From contig NZ_CP013341.1 in the NCBI RefSeq assembly GCF_001455205.1, forward strand, positions 310,001-374,000: a stretch of DNA of 64,000 bases. Direction: 5' to 3'. A model generated the notes under the pieces. That model did no database searches and was not told where the DNA came from. It worked only from the letters and a program-made list of their open reading frames with translations. How positions within the stretch are numbered: the first letter of the stretch is position 1; each line of letters starts with the position of its first letter. A program made the translations under genes and the position numbers. Below, one piece after another: positions 10,120-18,212 of the stretch. Origin of the DNA: Nitrosomonas ureae (GTDB lineage: Bacteria; Pseudomonadota; Gammaproteobacteria; Burkholderiales; Nitrosomonadaceae).

Positions 10120-12102
10120 ATGACCACCCGCGAAGGCAGTCTCGAAGCACCCAAGCGCCATCCCATCGATTGGAAAAATCCTGATTTTTATAGCGAAACC
10201 AGCTTGAACCAGGAACTGGAGCGGGTTTTCGATATTTGCCACGGATGTCGGCGTTGCGTCAATTTATGCACGGCCTTTCCACGTCTGTTTGATCTGATTG
10301 ATGAAAGCACTACAGGTGAATTGGATGGCGTCAATAAAAACCAGTTCTGGGAAGTGGTTGACCGCTGTTATCTCTGCGATATGTGCTTTATGACCAAGTG
10401 CCCTTATGTACCGCCGCATGAATGGAATATCGATTTCCCGCATTTGATGCTGCGCGCGAAGTCAGTCAAATATAAGCACCAGGGTGCAGGGTTTCGAGAC
10501 AAATTGCTGTCAAGCACCGACCTGATGGGTAAATTAGCCACTATTCCTGTCGTGGTCCAAACCGTTAATGCAGTGAACAAAGCACCCGCCGCACGGAAGC
10601 TGATGGATAGCGTGTTGGGAATTCATGCCGAAAGAAAATTACCGGAGTATACAACCCGGAAATTTCGTTCAAATGCGCAATCCAATCCCAGCTTCCCTGT
10701 TATTGATGGTACGCGCACGCCCGGAAAAGTTGCCATTTATGCGACTTGTTACATCAACTATAACGAACCCGGTATTGGGCACGATTTATTAAAAATACTG
10801 GCACATAACGAGATTCCCACCTGTCTGGTTGAAAAAGAGGTGTGTTGTGGGATGCCTAAGCTGGAACTGGGCGACTTGGACACGGTGGAAAAACTTAAAA
10901 ATAAAAATATTCCACCTTTGCTGAAATTAGCCCGGGAAGGATATGCCATTCTCTCCGCGGTACCCTCTTGCACCTTGATGTACAAACAGGAATTACCACT
11001 ATTATTTCCAGAGGATGAAACGGTTCAGGCCGTCGCCGCTGCAATGTTTGACCCATTTGAATACTTGGCATTAAGAAATCAGGATAAATTGCTCAAAACG
11101 GATTTCAAGAAACCCCTCGGCACCGTGGCTTATCATATCCCTTGCCATCAACGGGTACAAAACATTGGAAAAAAGACACGCGATATACTGCAGCTTATTC
11201 CGGAAACAACCATCAACACTGTCGAACGCTGCTCGGGTCATGATGGAACCTGGGGTGTGAAAAGCGAGCACTTTGCGGATTCGATGAAAATAGGCCGCCC
11301 CGTTTTCAAACAAATGGCTGCCTCCGATCCGGATTACATAAGTTCGGATTGCGCCATTGCTGGGCGGCATATCGAGCAAGGTATCGGTAAAAGCAAGGCA
11401 CAAAAACTCCACCCGCTAACTTTGTTACGCATGGCTTACGATGCTGACTCCACACCCCAATCGGCTGATGACCTTACGCCGGTTACCCAATCCACTCCTA
11501 CTGAAAAATACATGACTAAAATTACCCGCGATGATCTACTGACACTGGAAGCATATGCCAAAATCCGCAATGATTTTCGCGTCCAGGTGATGGCGCATAA
11601 AAAAACGCGAAAAATTCCGCTGGGAGAAAATATCACCCTTATTTTCGAAGACGCCTTAACTATTCGCTATCAAATCCAGGAAATGTTGTATGTGGAGCGT
11701 ATTTTTCAAGAAGATGAAATCCTGCACGAACTTGAAACATACACCCCGTTGATTCCGGATGGGCATAACTGGAAGGCCACGATGTTGATTGAATACCCCG
11801 ATCCTGCAGTACGTGCCGCCAGATTGGCCGATTTGATCGGTATAGAAGATAAGGTGTGGGTCAGAATTGCTGAGCATACACCGGTATATGCAATCGCTGA
11901 CGAGGATCTTGAACGGGAAAATAGCGAAAAAACATCAGCGGTACATTTTCTTCGCTTTGAGCTCACTTCCGAGATGATTCAATCGCTTCATCGCGACGCG
12001 GCTTTGAGTTTGGGTGTTGATCATCCCGCCTATCAAGCATCCATTGACAAACTCGACAACGATATCCGCGCCTCATTGTTGAAAGATTTATCCGGCGCAT
12101 GA
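10120..12102 (+). CDS. GlpC/HdrB-like Fe-S oxidoreductase fused to DUF3501
   Basis: 660-aa soluble protein. Residues 1-110 carry two 4Fe-4S ferredoxin motifs: C40, C43, C46, C50 and C83, C86, C89, C94. Two cysteine-rich CCG-type domains of the heterodisulfide-reductase/GlpC kind follow (EVCCGMPKLELG; HIPCHQRV; ERCSGHDGTWG; SSDCAIAGRH). From about residue 465 (MTKITRDDLLTLEAYAKIRNDF) to the end it matches DUF3501, which is usually a separate ~195-aa gene. The junction is open with no stop. Redox function is inferred from the clusters; the physiological partner is unknown, but the upstream rubrerythrin suggests peroxide or redox defence. No good ribosome-binding site precedes the ATG. The 3' end overlaps the next gene by ATGA. 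Confidence 0.88.
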   Translation: MTTREGSLEAPKRHPIDWKNPDFYSETSLNQELERVFDICHGCRRCVNLCTAFPRLFDLIDESTTGELDGVNKNQFWEVVDRCYLCDMCFMTKCPYVPPHEWNIDFPHLMLRAKSVKYKHQGAGFRDKLLSSTDLMGKLATIPVVVQTVNAVNKAPAARKLMDSVLGIHAERKLPEYTTRKFRSNAQSNPSFPVIDGTRTPGKVAIYATCYINYNEPGIGHDLLKILAHNEIPTCLVEKEVCCGMPKLELGDLDTVEKLKNKNIPPLLKLAREGYAILSAVPSCTLMYKQELPLLFPEDETVQAVAAAMFDPFEYLALRNQDKLLKTDFKKPLGTVAYHIPCHQRVQNIGKKTRDILQLIPETTINTVERCSGHDGTWGVKSEHFADSMKIGRPVFKQMAASDPDYISSDCAIAGRHIEQGIGKSKAQKLHPLTLLRMAYDADSTPQSADDLTPVTQSTPTEKYMTKITRDDLLTLEAYAKIRNDFRVQVMAHKKTRKIPLGENITLIFEDALTIRYQIQEMLYVERIFQEDEILHELETYTPLIPDGHNWKATMLIEYPDPAVRAARLADLIGIEDKVWVRIAEHTPVYAIADEDLERENSEKTSAVHFLRFELTSEMIQSLHRDAALSLGVDHPAYQASIDKLDNDIRASLLKDLSGA

Positions 12103-12605
12103 AACGAATTTGTATTTTACTCTGCCTCTTGCTGCTGGCCTGTGCCAAGCCGCCATTCAAGGATCAATTTGAAAGCGACAAGCCGTGGGTCGAGCAATTG
12201 GCACAACTCCCTGCTTACCCCGATGCGACAAACCTGATGGAATTCGATGCGGGCGTTGTCTCCGGTAATCAGTATTTGGTGGATCCGACTTCCATTAATA
12301 TCGGTGAAGATGGCGTAATCCGTTTTACTTTAGTCGTCAAATCATCGACAGGCGCACTCAATGTCAGCTACGAGGGCATCCGTTGCGCTACCAGCGAACG
12401 AAAACTGTATGCACTCGGAAGAGATGATAAAACCTGGATACAACCTCGTACACCGGAATGGCAAAAAATTGAATTGGTGCAGCAACTTAACGCGCAACGT
12501 GAACTGGCTAAAAATATCTTTTGTCCGCATCGTCAAATCGTAACCAGCACGGAAGATGCTATTCAAGCTTTAAAAGCCGGGATACATCGTACTATTTACC
12601 GCTAG
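12099..12605 (+). CDS. CNP1-like family lipoprotein
   Basis: 168 aa with a lipoprotein signal peptide (LCLLLLACAK, lipobox LLAC), so probably attached to the periplasmic side of a membrane. The rest (PWVEQLAQLPAYPD, FTLVVKSSTGALNVSYEGIRC, WQKIELVQQLNAQRELAKNIFCP) matches the CNP1-like family of betaproteobacterial secreted proteins, whose function is unknown. Its start codon overlaps the stop of the Fe-S fusion gene (ATGA), so the two are translationally coupled. This makes rubrerythrin, the Fe-S fusion and the lipoprotein a likely operon. Confidence 0.8.
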   Translation: MKRICILLCLLLLACAKPPFKDQFESDKPWVEQLAQLPAYPDATNLMEFDAGVVSGNQYLVDPTSINIGEDGVIRFTLVVKSSTGALNVSYEGIRCATSERKLYALGRDDKTWIQPRTPEWQKIELVQQLNAQRELAKNIFCPHRQIVTSTEDAIQALKAGIHRTIYR

Positions 12606-12717
12606 GTGAGCGGCACTCTCGCACGTCACACTATTCAACGCCCGAATTAAATCCTCTAACAGGCCCGCCCGCTGCACACGAGAAAGAAAAAGATCAGGCA
12701 TAGAATTACCAATATAG

Positions 12718-12749
12718 AATAAAGCACCCGCCGCAATCAGCGGGGTATT
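12718..12749. repeat. solo copy of IS200/IS605-like end hairpin
   Basis: This stretch matches 29276-29308 except for one missing base and one substitution, including the stem ACCCGC/GCGGGG and loop. The other copy lies just beyond the 3' end of a degraded IS200/IS605 transposase. Here no transposase is present, so this is either a remnant end or a short non-autonomous (MITE-like) derivative. It could also serve as a terminator after the lipoprotein gene, 113 bases upstream. Confidence 0.55.
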
Positions 12750-13182
12750 AACTGCACTCTTCAATCTACTTGTTTTCAACCAGCCTTCGCCTCAAAAGGC
12801 GAGGAGTTGAACCCAAAGAGATTAAAAGAAACAAAGATATATTCATCAACAATATTCTCAATTCTCGACTTATCCCCCTACATACCCATACATCAGTGAT
12901 TAAGCCAATAAATCATCCGTCGGTCTCGCCAGCATGCAGAGCCACAATCCTCCGATCGACACCATTCCTTACGATACACCGGATGATGCAAGATAATGAA
13001 ATCGGCATTTCAAACCCAGCGAACCAGAGTTCCAGCCCCTGATCCCAAAAACCACATCCCGGTCTGTTGACTATACTAAACCACGGTTCTGTAACGCATC
13101 ATCCTGCACCAAACGATTGTGGAATCCTCTGCAGTCTGTCCACTTCATAATTTTTTCTCTAATCCCTATTGTCTTTAAGGTA

Positions 13183-13222
13183 ATTAAAGCTCACACTCTC
13201 GGTGGGGTTTTGTAGCTTTAAT
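13183..13222 (+). promoter_or_regulatory. leader hairpin upstream of rh50
   Basis: ATTAAAGCT (13183-13191) pairs perfectly with AGCTTTAAT (13214-13222) around a 22-base GT-rich loop, 70 bases before the Rh gene ATG. There is no T-run after it, so it is not a simple terminator. It may stabilise the mRNA or be a protein-binding site. A possible -10 (TATACT, 13072-13077) lies about 110 bases further upstream, without a good -35. Confidence 0.4.
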
Positions 13223-13291
13223 AGCTTATGCCCCTTCCTCTGGATCTCGTCGAGGAGTAACCCGAGAAATCACTAAAATAAGGAAAATCAC

Positions 13292-14665
13292 ATGAATAAA
13301 AGCTTTAATCCGATACTATCAGGAGCAATCGGCATGCTTCTCCTGAGTTTCAGCGGCTTAGTCAGTGCAGAAACGCCCGTTTTAAGTGAAGCGCGTGTTG
13401 TCGCGCAGTATAATTACATTATTCATATCTTGGCCATGCTATTGATTGGTTTCGGTTTTCTAATGGTATTCGTGCGCCGTTATGGCTTTGGTGCGGTAAC
13501 CGGTACCTATCTGGTTGTGGCAGTAGGGCTTCCACTCTACATTCTGTTACGCGCAAACGGTATTTTCGGACACCAGCTATCGCCGCATACGCTCGATTCG
13601 CTGTTATTCGCAGAATTGTCCGTTGCTACAACCCTGATCGCCATGGGCGCGGTATTGGGCCGTTTACGCGTATTTCAATATGCCCTGCTGGCACTGTTAG
13701 TTGTTCCGCTTTATCTTCTGAACGAATGGATTGTGCTCGATGATGCCATCGGCTATACCACGGGATTTCAAGATACCGCCGGTTCGATGGTCATTCATGC
13801 TTTTGGCGCTTATTTCGGATTGAGCATGTCCATTGTTTTAACCACCGAGTATCAGCGCAGCAAACTGATCGAATCGGATCATACTTCGGATCGATTCGCA
13901 ATGCTGGGCTCCATGGTGCTGTGGCTGTTTTGGCCAAGCTTTGCCACTGCGTTAGTGCCATTAGAGAACATGCCGCAAACTGTGGCCAATACCCTGTTAG
14001 CATTGTGTGGTGCAACCATCGCCACTTATTTCCTGAGTTCCAAACTGCATCACGGCAAAACCTCCATGGTGGATATGGCTAATGCCGCGTTGGCCGGGGG
14101 CGTGGCTATCGGTTCCGTATGCGATGTCGTATCGCCTACCGGCGCTTTCGGTATCGGTTTGCTCGCCGGAATACTTTCTGTTCTAGGCTATGTGTTTTTG
14201 CAACCGTTATTGGAATCGAAATTTAAAATCGTGGATACCTGCGGTGTGCATAATTTGCACGGAATGCCCGGATTATTAGGTGGCCTCAGTGCGTTCCTGG
14301 TTGTTCCCGGCATCGCAATCGGACAGTTTAATGGCATCATGATAACGCTTATCATCGCGATTGTTGGCGGTTTGATCGCAGGTGCCATTATCAAGGCAAC
14401 CGGCACCACACGTGAGCCTTATGAAGATAGCGTGGAATTTACACACCTTGCAGGCCCGGAAACAGAAAAACTTCCGGAGCAGCTACAAACGCGCGTCGAG
14501 GCTTTGGAAATTCAAAGCTCTGCGCCTAAACCGCACGCTCCGATGGAATCTCCTGAGACCAAAGCATTAATTGCAAGATTGGAATTACGGGTTATGACAT
14601 TAGAAAGCAACATTGCCGCGACGCAAAACCGTGAGACCGGAGAGAAACCGGAATCCATTGCATAA
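13292..14665 (+). CDS. rh50: Rh50-type ammonium/ammonia channel
   Basis: Membrane channel of the Rh (Rhesus) branch of the Amt/Mep/Rh family, moving NH3/NH4+ or possibly CO2 across the inner membrane. 457 aa with a cleavable signal (ends VSAE) and about 11 further hydrophobic helices. The pore twin histidines are H169 (MVIHAFGAYFGLSMS) and H323 (CGVHNLHGMPGLLGG), with the conserved Asp D161 just before the first. Rh-specific blocks rather than Amt blocks are present. After the last helix (about residue 370) there is a ~75-residue cytoplasmic tail with two predicted coiled-coil segments (EQLQTRVEALEIQ; ARLELRVMTLESNI), longer than the usual short tail. The ribosome-binding site AAGGAAAA precedes ATG. 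Confidence 0.93.
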   Translation: MNKSFNPILSGAIGMLLLSFSGLVSAETPVLSEARVVAQYNYIIHILAMLLIGFGFLMVFVRRYGFGAVTGTYLVVAVGLPLYILLRANGIFGHQLSPHTLDSLLFAELSVATTLIAMGAVLGRLRVFQYALLALLVVPLYLLNEWIVLDDAIGYTTGFQDTAGSMVIHAFGAYFGLSMSIVLTTEYQRSKLIESDHTSDRFAMLGSMVLWLFWPSFATALVPLENMPQTVANTLLALCGATIATYFLSSKLHHGKTSMVDMANAALAGGVAIGSVCDVVSPTGAFGIGLLAGILSVLGYVFLQPLLESKFKIVDTCGVHNLHGMPGLLGGLSAFLVVPGIAIGQFNGIMITLIIAIVGGLIAGAIIKATGTTREPYEDSVEFTHLAGPETEKLPEQLQTRVEALEIQSSAPKPHAPMESPETKALIARLELRVMTLESNIAATQNRETGEKPESIA

Positions 14666-14676
14666 TTTCTTTTACT

Positions 14677-14706
14677 GAGCGCTCCGGAATTTATTACGGG
14701 GCGCTC
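14677..14706. terminator. probable bidirectional terminator between rh50 and hxlR
   Basis: GAGCGCTCCG (14677-14686) pairs with CGGGGCGCTC (14697-14706) with one mismatch, around a 10-base AT loop, between two convergent genes. There is no strong T-run on either side, so efficiency is uncertain. Confidence 0.55.
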
Positions 14707-14728
14707 GCCAAGATGGAAAACTACTATT

Positions 14729-15085
14729 TCACCCATACGGTTTAAAAACTTCTGTGCCTGGATAGTATGTTTTTCCCCATTCCACTAGCGCTTGCAATAC
14801 CTGTCTTAGATCCTCCCCCTTTTTTGTCAGCACATATTCGTATCGTACCGGGTTTTTCTGGTATATCTGCTGCGTTAAAAAACCGGCAGCTTCCAGTTTC
14901 TTAAGCCGATTCGCCAATATGTTGGTAGCAATTTGCTCGGGTGATCCCAGAAATTCTTGATAGCGCTTTTTACCCAACAATAAGTCCCGGATAATCAACA
15001 AAGTCCATTTGTCCCCTAAATGATCCAGGGCACAGGCTATCGGACAACAAGATCGTTCGTGGTTTTGTTCGTCAGGATCAACCAT
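14729..15085 (-). CDS. HxlR-family winged-helix transcriptional regulator
   Basis: 118-aa DNA-binding protein of the HxlR type. It has the signature CPIACALDHLGDKWTLLIIRDLLLGKKRYQEF, FLGSPEQIATNILANRLKKLE recognition-helix region and the wing RYEYVLTKKGEDL. The paired cysteines near residues 13-14 are at the place used for redox sensing in some members, though that role is only inferred here. It is divergent from a GST-family gene, and two ACTTG-N7-CAAG(T/C) palindromes lie between them, the usual arrangement for an HxlR protein and its target. Confidence 0.9.
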   Translation of the reverse strand: MVDPDEQNHERSCCPIACALDHLGDKWTLLIIRDLLLGKKRYQEFLGSPEQIATNILANRLKKLEAAGFLTQQIYQKNPVRYEYVLTKKGEDLRQVLQALVEWGKTYYPGTEVFKPYG

Positions 15086-15139
15086 CGGTCATTAATCTCT
15101 ATGATATAAAAAAGTGAATTACGCAATACCCTTACAGTC

Positions 15140-15156
15140 ACTTGCTATTAACAAGT
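15140..15156. promoter_or_regulatory. HxlR operator candidate 1
   Basis: Perfect palindrome ACTTG-N7-CAAGT in the 137-base gap between the divergent hxlR-type gene and the GST gene. Spacing and dyad size suit a dimeric winged-helix regulator. Confidence 0.6.
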
Positions 15157-15171
15157 TTATGCGATAAAGTT

Positions 15172-15188
15172 ACTTGCATTATACAAGC
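15172..15188. promoter_or_regulatory. HxlR operator candidate 2
   Basis: ACTTG-N7-CAAGC, a near-identical second copy of the palindrome at 15140-15156. The two centres are 32 bases apart, about three helical turns, so two dimers would bind the same DNA face. Confidence 0.6.
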
Positions 15189-15222
15189 AAACACTCGATT
15201 AATCACACTGAAGGCTGAAGAT

Positions 15223-15924
15223 ATGCTAAAGCTTTATCAATTTGAACGTACTTGGGGTATCCCGAATTTAAGTCCTTTCTGCTGCAAAATAGAAACTTAC
15301 TTGCGAATGGCTGAAATTGATTATCAGATTGTACCTGTATTGCCTCTAGGAGCGCCCAAAGGAAAACTGCCCTACATTGAAGACAGCGGCAGAATTATTG
15401 GAGATTCGCGTTTCATCATCACTTATTTAAAATCTTCTTATAAGGATCTGGATAAAGCATTGAACAATGCCGAACTGGCAATATCGGTTGCTATGCAGCG
15501 CTTACTCGAAGAGCATCTGTTCTGGGCCGCACTTTATTCGCGTTGGCAATACACGGACGAAAACTGGCAAATCAACAAGCAGGCAATTTTCGGGGGATTA
15601 CCGCCTGTTATCAAGGATATTGTCGCTCATCGCACACGCCGTAAAATCCAGCGACAAATTTACGGTCATGGTACCGGCAGACACCAGCCAGACGAAATAT
15701 TCGCGCTAGGCAAGCAAGATATCGATGCATTATCTGCAACGCTAGATAACAAAAAATATTTCCTGGGCGATCAACCCACAACACTCGATGCATCCGCATT
15801 CGGACTCCTCATCAATATCATCGGTTGCCCCATCGAATCGCCACTTAAAGAATACGGGTTAGCAAAAAAGAATTTGATCGAATACGCCGATCGGATCAAG
15901 CACGAGTTTTATCCCAACTTATAA
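15223..15924 (+). CDS. glutathione S-transferase family protein, metaxin/Tom37-like
   Basis: 233 aa from the ATG at 15223; the open frame extends upstream to 15142, but the upstream part runs through the operators and is not protein-like. The N-terminal thioredoxin-fold starts LKLYQFERTWGIPNLSPFCCKIETYLRMAEI and continues PLGAPKGKLPYIEDSGRIIGDSRFIITYL. This is the GST_N Tom37/metaxin/Failed-axon-connections type. A helical C-terminal domain follows (DKKYFLGDQPTTLDASAFGLL). Substrate unknown. The divergent HxlR regulator probably controls it. Its last ~105 coding bases plus ~100 bases downstream are duplicated at 17030-17237. Confidence 0.85.
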   Translation: MLKLYQFERTWGIPNLSPFCCKIETYLRMAEIDYQIVPVLPLGAPKGKLPYIEDSGRIIGDSRFIITYLKSSYKDLDKALNNAELAISVAMQRLLEEHLFWAALYSRWQYTDENWQINKQAIFGGLPPVIKDIVAHRTRRKIQRQIYGHGTGRHQPDEIFALGKQDIDALSATLDNKKYFLGDQPTTLDASAFGLLINIIGCPIESPLKEYGLAKKNLIEYADRIKHEFYPNL

Positions 15925-16024
15925 AGCGCTTACTCTGAACTCGCAGTAGTAACAGGCCAGGATAAAATTTAAGCTCAGCCGCATTCCGATTGATCCATAT
16001 CCGTTGCTGCAAAGCGCTGCAAAT
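15819..16024 (+). repeat. direct repeat copy 1: GST gene 3' end and downstream DNA
   Basis: From CATCGGTTGCC to TGCAAAT this segment is repeated at 17030-17237 with only a handful of differences, including a 3-base insertion in copy 2. Copy 1 is the native end of the GST gene. The two copies bracket the PEP-CTERM lectin-like gene. Confidence 0.9.
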
Positions 16025-16306
16025 TTACTCATTTATCCTTAATCAATCGATTTCTCACTCATTCTTTCCAAACTAGCAAGTAATCAGTTTCTTCACGTCG
16101 GTCAATAATCACAACAGCTAAAAAACTCATACTATTTAGCCTCTTATTGATTTACATCAAACCGAGACACATAAGAAATAATATATTGACTATAGTAATT
16201 AATCTATTGGCTAGAGAGGATAATTCAATTCTAATAATTAACTTAGATTAATTCAGAACGGGGGCTTAGGTTCCTAAAATGGCTACAAATACAAGGAGAA
16301 GTTACG
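15925..16306 (+). other. intergenic region with FNR-type box before PEP-CTERM gene
   Basis: 382 bases. Bases 15925-16024 belong to the duplicated GST tail. 16147-16160 is a perfect FNR-type palindrome. 16179-16187 holds -10-like TAATAT/TATATT. 16258-16268 carries an 11-mer (ACGGGGGCTTA) that recurs right after the next gene at 16960-16970. No gene. Confidence 0.55.
16147..16160. promoter_or_regulatory. FNR/CRP-family binding site
   Basis: TTGAT-TTAC-ATCAA matches the FNR/DNR consensus TTGAT-N4-ATCAA in all ten conserved positions. Its centre (16153.5) lies about 37-41 bases before a start site predicted from the -10 elements at 16179-16187, the class-II activator position. The first gene downstream is the PEP-CTERM lectin-like gene, 146 bases away. 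FNR-type regulators respond to oxygen or nitric oxide. Confidence 0.6.
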
Positions 16307-16936
16307 ATGAATAAGATCATAATAGATGGATTTGCGCTAGGGCTTATGGTTCTGGTTTCTGGTGTTGTTAGCATGGCACAAGCCTCGCCAGTTCAATGGA
16401 AATCAAATGGACACTACTACGATGCAATACCTTTCCCTGAGGGAATAACATGGGGCGAGGCAAAAATTATGGCAGAGAACTCTGTATATCTAGGAGTAAA
16501 TGGTCATTTAGCAACCATTACATCGGCCGCAGAGAACTCCTTCATTATTAACGCTCTAGGAGGGCCATCTGAACTCGATACTTTCTTTCTTGGTGGATTT
16601 CAACCAGTAGGTAGCCCTGAACCGGGGAGTAATTGGCAATGGGTAACAGGAGAACCTTGGTCATACACAAATTGGGCATCAGTAGAACCTAATGATACAT
16701 ACGGTGGAGATGGAATAATACCGCTACCAGACATGGTTGGGGCAAATGAGGAGGTGCTTCAGTTCTGGGTAGGCATAGGCAGATGGAATGATGTGGAGGA
16801 ATTGTCGTATTGGGGAGGATTAATAGTTGAATACCCAACAGCGCCGATACCCGAACCACAAACCTACGCAATGCTTTTGGCTGGTCTAGGGTTGCTGGGA
16901 TTCATGGCACGGCGCAGAAAAGAATCAGCAATTTAA
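16307..16936 (+). CDS. PEP-CTERM protein with C-type-lectin-like domain
   Basis: 209-aa exported protein. A signal peptide ends near AQASP. The middle looks like a C-type lectin fold: ITWGEAKIMAENSVYLGVNGHLATITSAAEN, then NWQWVTGEPWSYTNW with EPND (the sugar-type EPN motif) and WNDVE near the end. The C-terminus is a PEP-CTERM sorting signal (PEPQTYAMLLAGLGLLGF followed by ARRRK), cut by an exosortase before surface delivery. Exosortase-A-associated genes occur at the other end of this window. AAGGAGA precedes the ATG. An FNR-type box lies upstream. The gene lies between two copies of the GST tail, which suggests it was inserted or kept after a duplication. Confidence 0.88.
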   Translation: MNKIIIDGFALGLMVLVSGVVSMAQASPVQWKSNGHYYDAIPFPEGITWGEAKIMAENSVYLGVNGHLATITSAAENSFIINALGGPSELDTFFLGGFQPVGSPEPGSNWQWVTGEPWSYTNWASVEPNDTYGGDGIIPLPDMVGANEEVLQFWVGIGRWNDVEELSYWGGLIVEYPTAPIPEPQTYAMLLAGLGLLGFMARRRKESAI

Positions 16937-16955
16937 ATCAGATTCAGATTTTAAC

Positions 16956-16983
16956 TAAAACGGGGGCTTATGCTCTCGTTTTT
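16956..16983 (+). terminator. terminator candidate after PEP-CTERM lectin gene
   Basis: AAAACG and CGTTTTT flank a short G-rich/C-T-rich segment 20 bases after the stop, so the RNA can fold with G-U pairs and ends in a T-run. Weak but well placed. Confidence 0.45.
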
Positions 16984-17029
16984 ACTTGCTAATTGAAATC
17001 ATCTGTTTAAATTGCTTTAATGGCGTACA

Positions 17030-17237
17030 CATCGGTTGCCTCATCGAATCGCCGCTTAAAGAATACGGGCTGGCAAAAAAGAATTTGATCGATTACGCCG
17101 ATCGGATCAAGCACGAGTTTTATCCCAACTACTTATAAAGCGCTTACTCTGAACTCGCAGTAGTAACAGGCCAGGATAAAATTTAAGCTCAGCCGCATTC
17201 CGATTGATCCATATCCGTTGCTGCAAAGGGTGCAAAT
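17030..17237 (+). pseudogene. GST-tail fragment, direct repeat copy 2
   Basis: Repeats 15819-16024 from the last ~35 codons of the GST gene through ~100 bases of downstream DNA. The fragment still reads IGCLIESPLKEYGLAKK and ends HEFYPNYL-stop, two residues longer than the intact gene because of a 3-base insertion. There is no start and no upstream GST sequence. It is a relic of a tandem duplication, or of recombination that placed the PEP-CTERM gene between the copies. Confidence 0.88.
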
Positions 17238-17336
17238 CGCAGATCAATCCGATTAAAATATCAATAGGATCATTGGCATATTTCCATCAGGACGAGCATA
17301 GTTATCGGTCCAACAATGTGTACAAGGAGAAAAATC

Positions 17337-18188
17337 ATGAAACTATTGAGCTGGAACATCCAATGGGGACGTGGCATGGATGGACGAGTCGATCTTGCAC
17401 GCATCATCCGGACAATCCGCCAGATAGGCGAATTTGATGTCATTTGCCTGCAGGAAGTCGCGGTTAATTTCCCCGGCCTGCCGGGCAGCCGGGGCGAGAA
17501 TCAGGTTGCCGAACTTTCAGCACAATTGCCCGGCTATACTGCAATCTATGGCGCAGCCACCGATGTACCGGACAGCTCTGGTGGACGCAGTCAGTTTGGC
17601 AACGCCATATTCACCCGCTTGCCTGTCGGTCAGATTTGGCGGCATCTGTTGCCGTGGCAAGCGGAATTAACCACACCCAGCATGCAGCGTGTACTGGTGG
17701 AAGCGGTCATTACAACAACGGAGGCCGGTCTGTTGCGCGTGATGACGACACATCTCGAGTACTACTCGCACCATCAACGCCAAGTCCAGATAGATGCTAT
17801 CCGCCACTTGCATCGTGAGGCGCATACCCTATCGCAACGAAAATTTCTAACCGGAGAGCGGGGCGGATCTTTCGAAGTCTTTCCCCGACCGATGGAAGCA
17901 ATATTGTGCGGCGATCTCAACTTCCCGGCCACAGCGCCAGAACTCGCACAGATTCTCGCACCATTCAACAATGACACCCCAAACTTTCACGATACCTGGT
18001 CGGTACTGAATCCTGGCATAACCCATGCACCCACCGTCGGCATTCACCCGGTAGACTTCGTCGACCGGGCAGAATGCTATGACTTTGTGCTGATTACCGA
18101 TGGATTAGTAAAGCACGTCAAAATACATGGCATTGATGCTGAAACAGCAGCTTCGGATCATCAGCCGGTATGGGTGGAGCTCGGGTGA
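17337..18188 (+). CDS. endonuclease/exonuclease/phosphatase family protein
   Basis: 283 aa with the exonuclease III / DNase I / inositol-phosphatase fold. Visible motifs are LLSWNIQWGRG at the N-terminus, FDVICLQEV (metal-binding Glu), MTTHLEYYSHHQR, LCGDLNFPA (GDxN) and the C-terminal SDHQPVWVEL with the catalytic Asp-His. The substrate cannot be told from sequence; members cut DNA or dephosphorylate lipids or inositols. No signal peptide, so cytoplasmic. The ATG at 17337 follows AAGGAGA; an upstream in-frame ATG at 17316 lacks one. Confidence 0.88.
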   Translation: MKLLSWNIQWGRGMDGRVDLARIIRTIRQIGEFDVICLQEVAVNFPGLPGSRGENQVAELSAQLPGYTAIYGAATDVPDSSGGRSQFGNAIFTRLPVGQIWRHLLPWQAELTTPSMQRVLVEAVITTTEAGLLRVMTTHLEYYSHHQRQVQIDAIRHLHREAHTLSQRKFLTGERGGSFEVFPRPMEAILCGDLNFPATAPELAQILAPFNNDTPNFHDTWSVLNPGITHAPTVGIHPVDFVDRAECYDFVLITDGLVKHVKIHGIDAETAASDHQPVWVELG

Positions 18189-18212
18189 CGTAATGCTTGC
18201 CCTGTTACGATT

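Larger units (their letters stand above)
12606..13291 (+). other. intergenic region upstream of rh50
   Basis: 686 bases without a convincing gene. It holds a copy of an IS200/IS605-type end hairpin (12718-12749), a short hairpin around 12787-12805 and the leader hairpin of the Rh gene (13183-13222). An open frame at 12770-13042 has no ribosome-binding site and no recognisable domain, and I do not call it. Confidence 0.5.

Noticed and set aside
12770..13042. 90-codon open frame upstream of rh50
   Set aside because: No ribosome-binding site, no domain, composition unlike neighbouring proteins. The reverse strand shows vaguely protein-like pieces with stops, but nothing could be identified.
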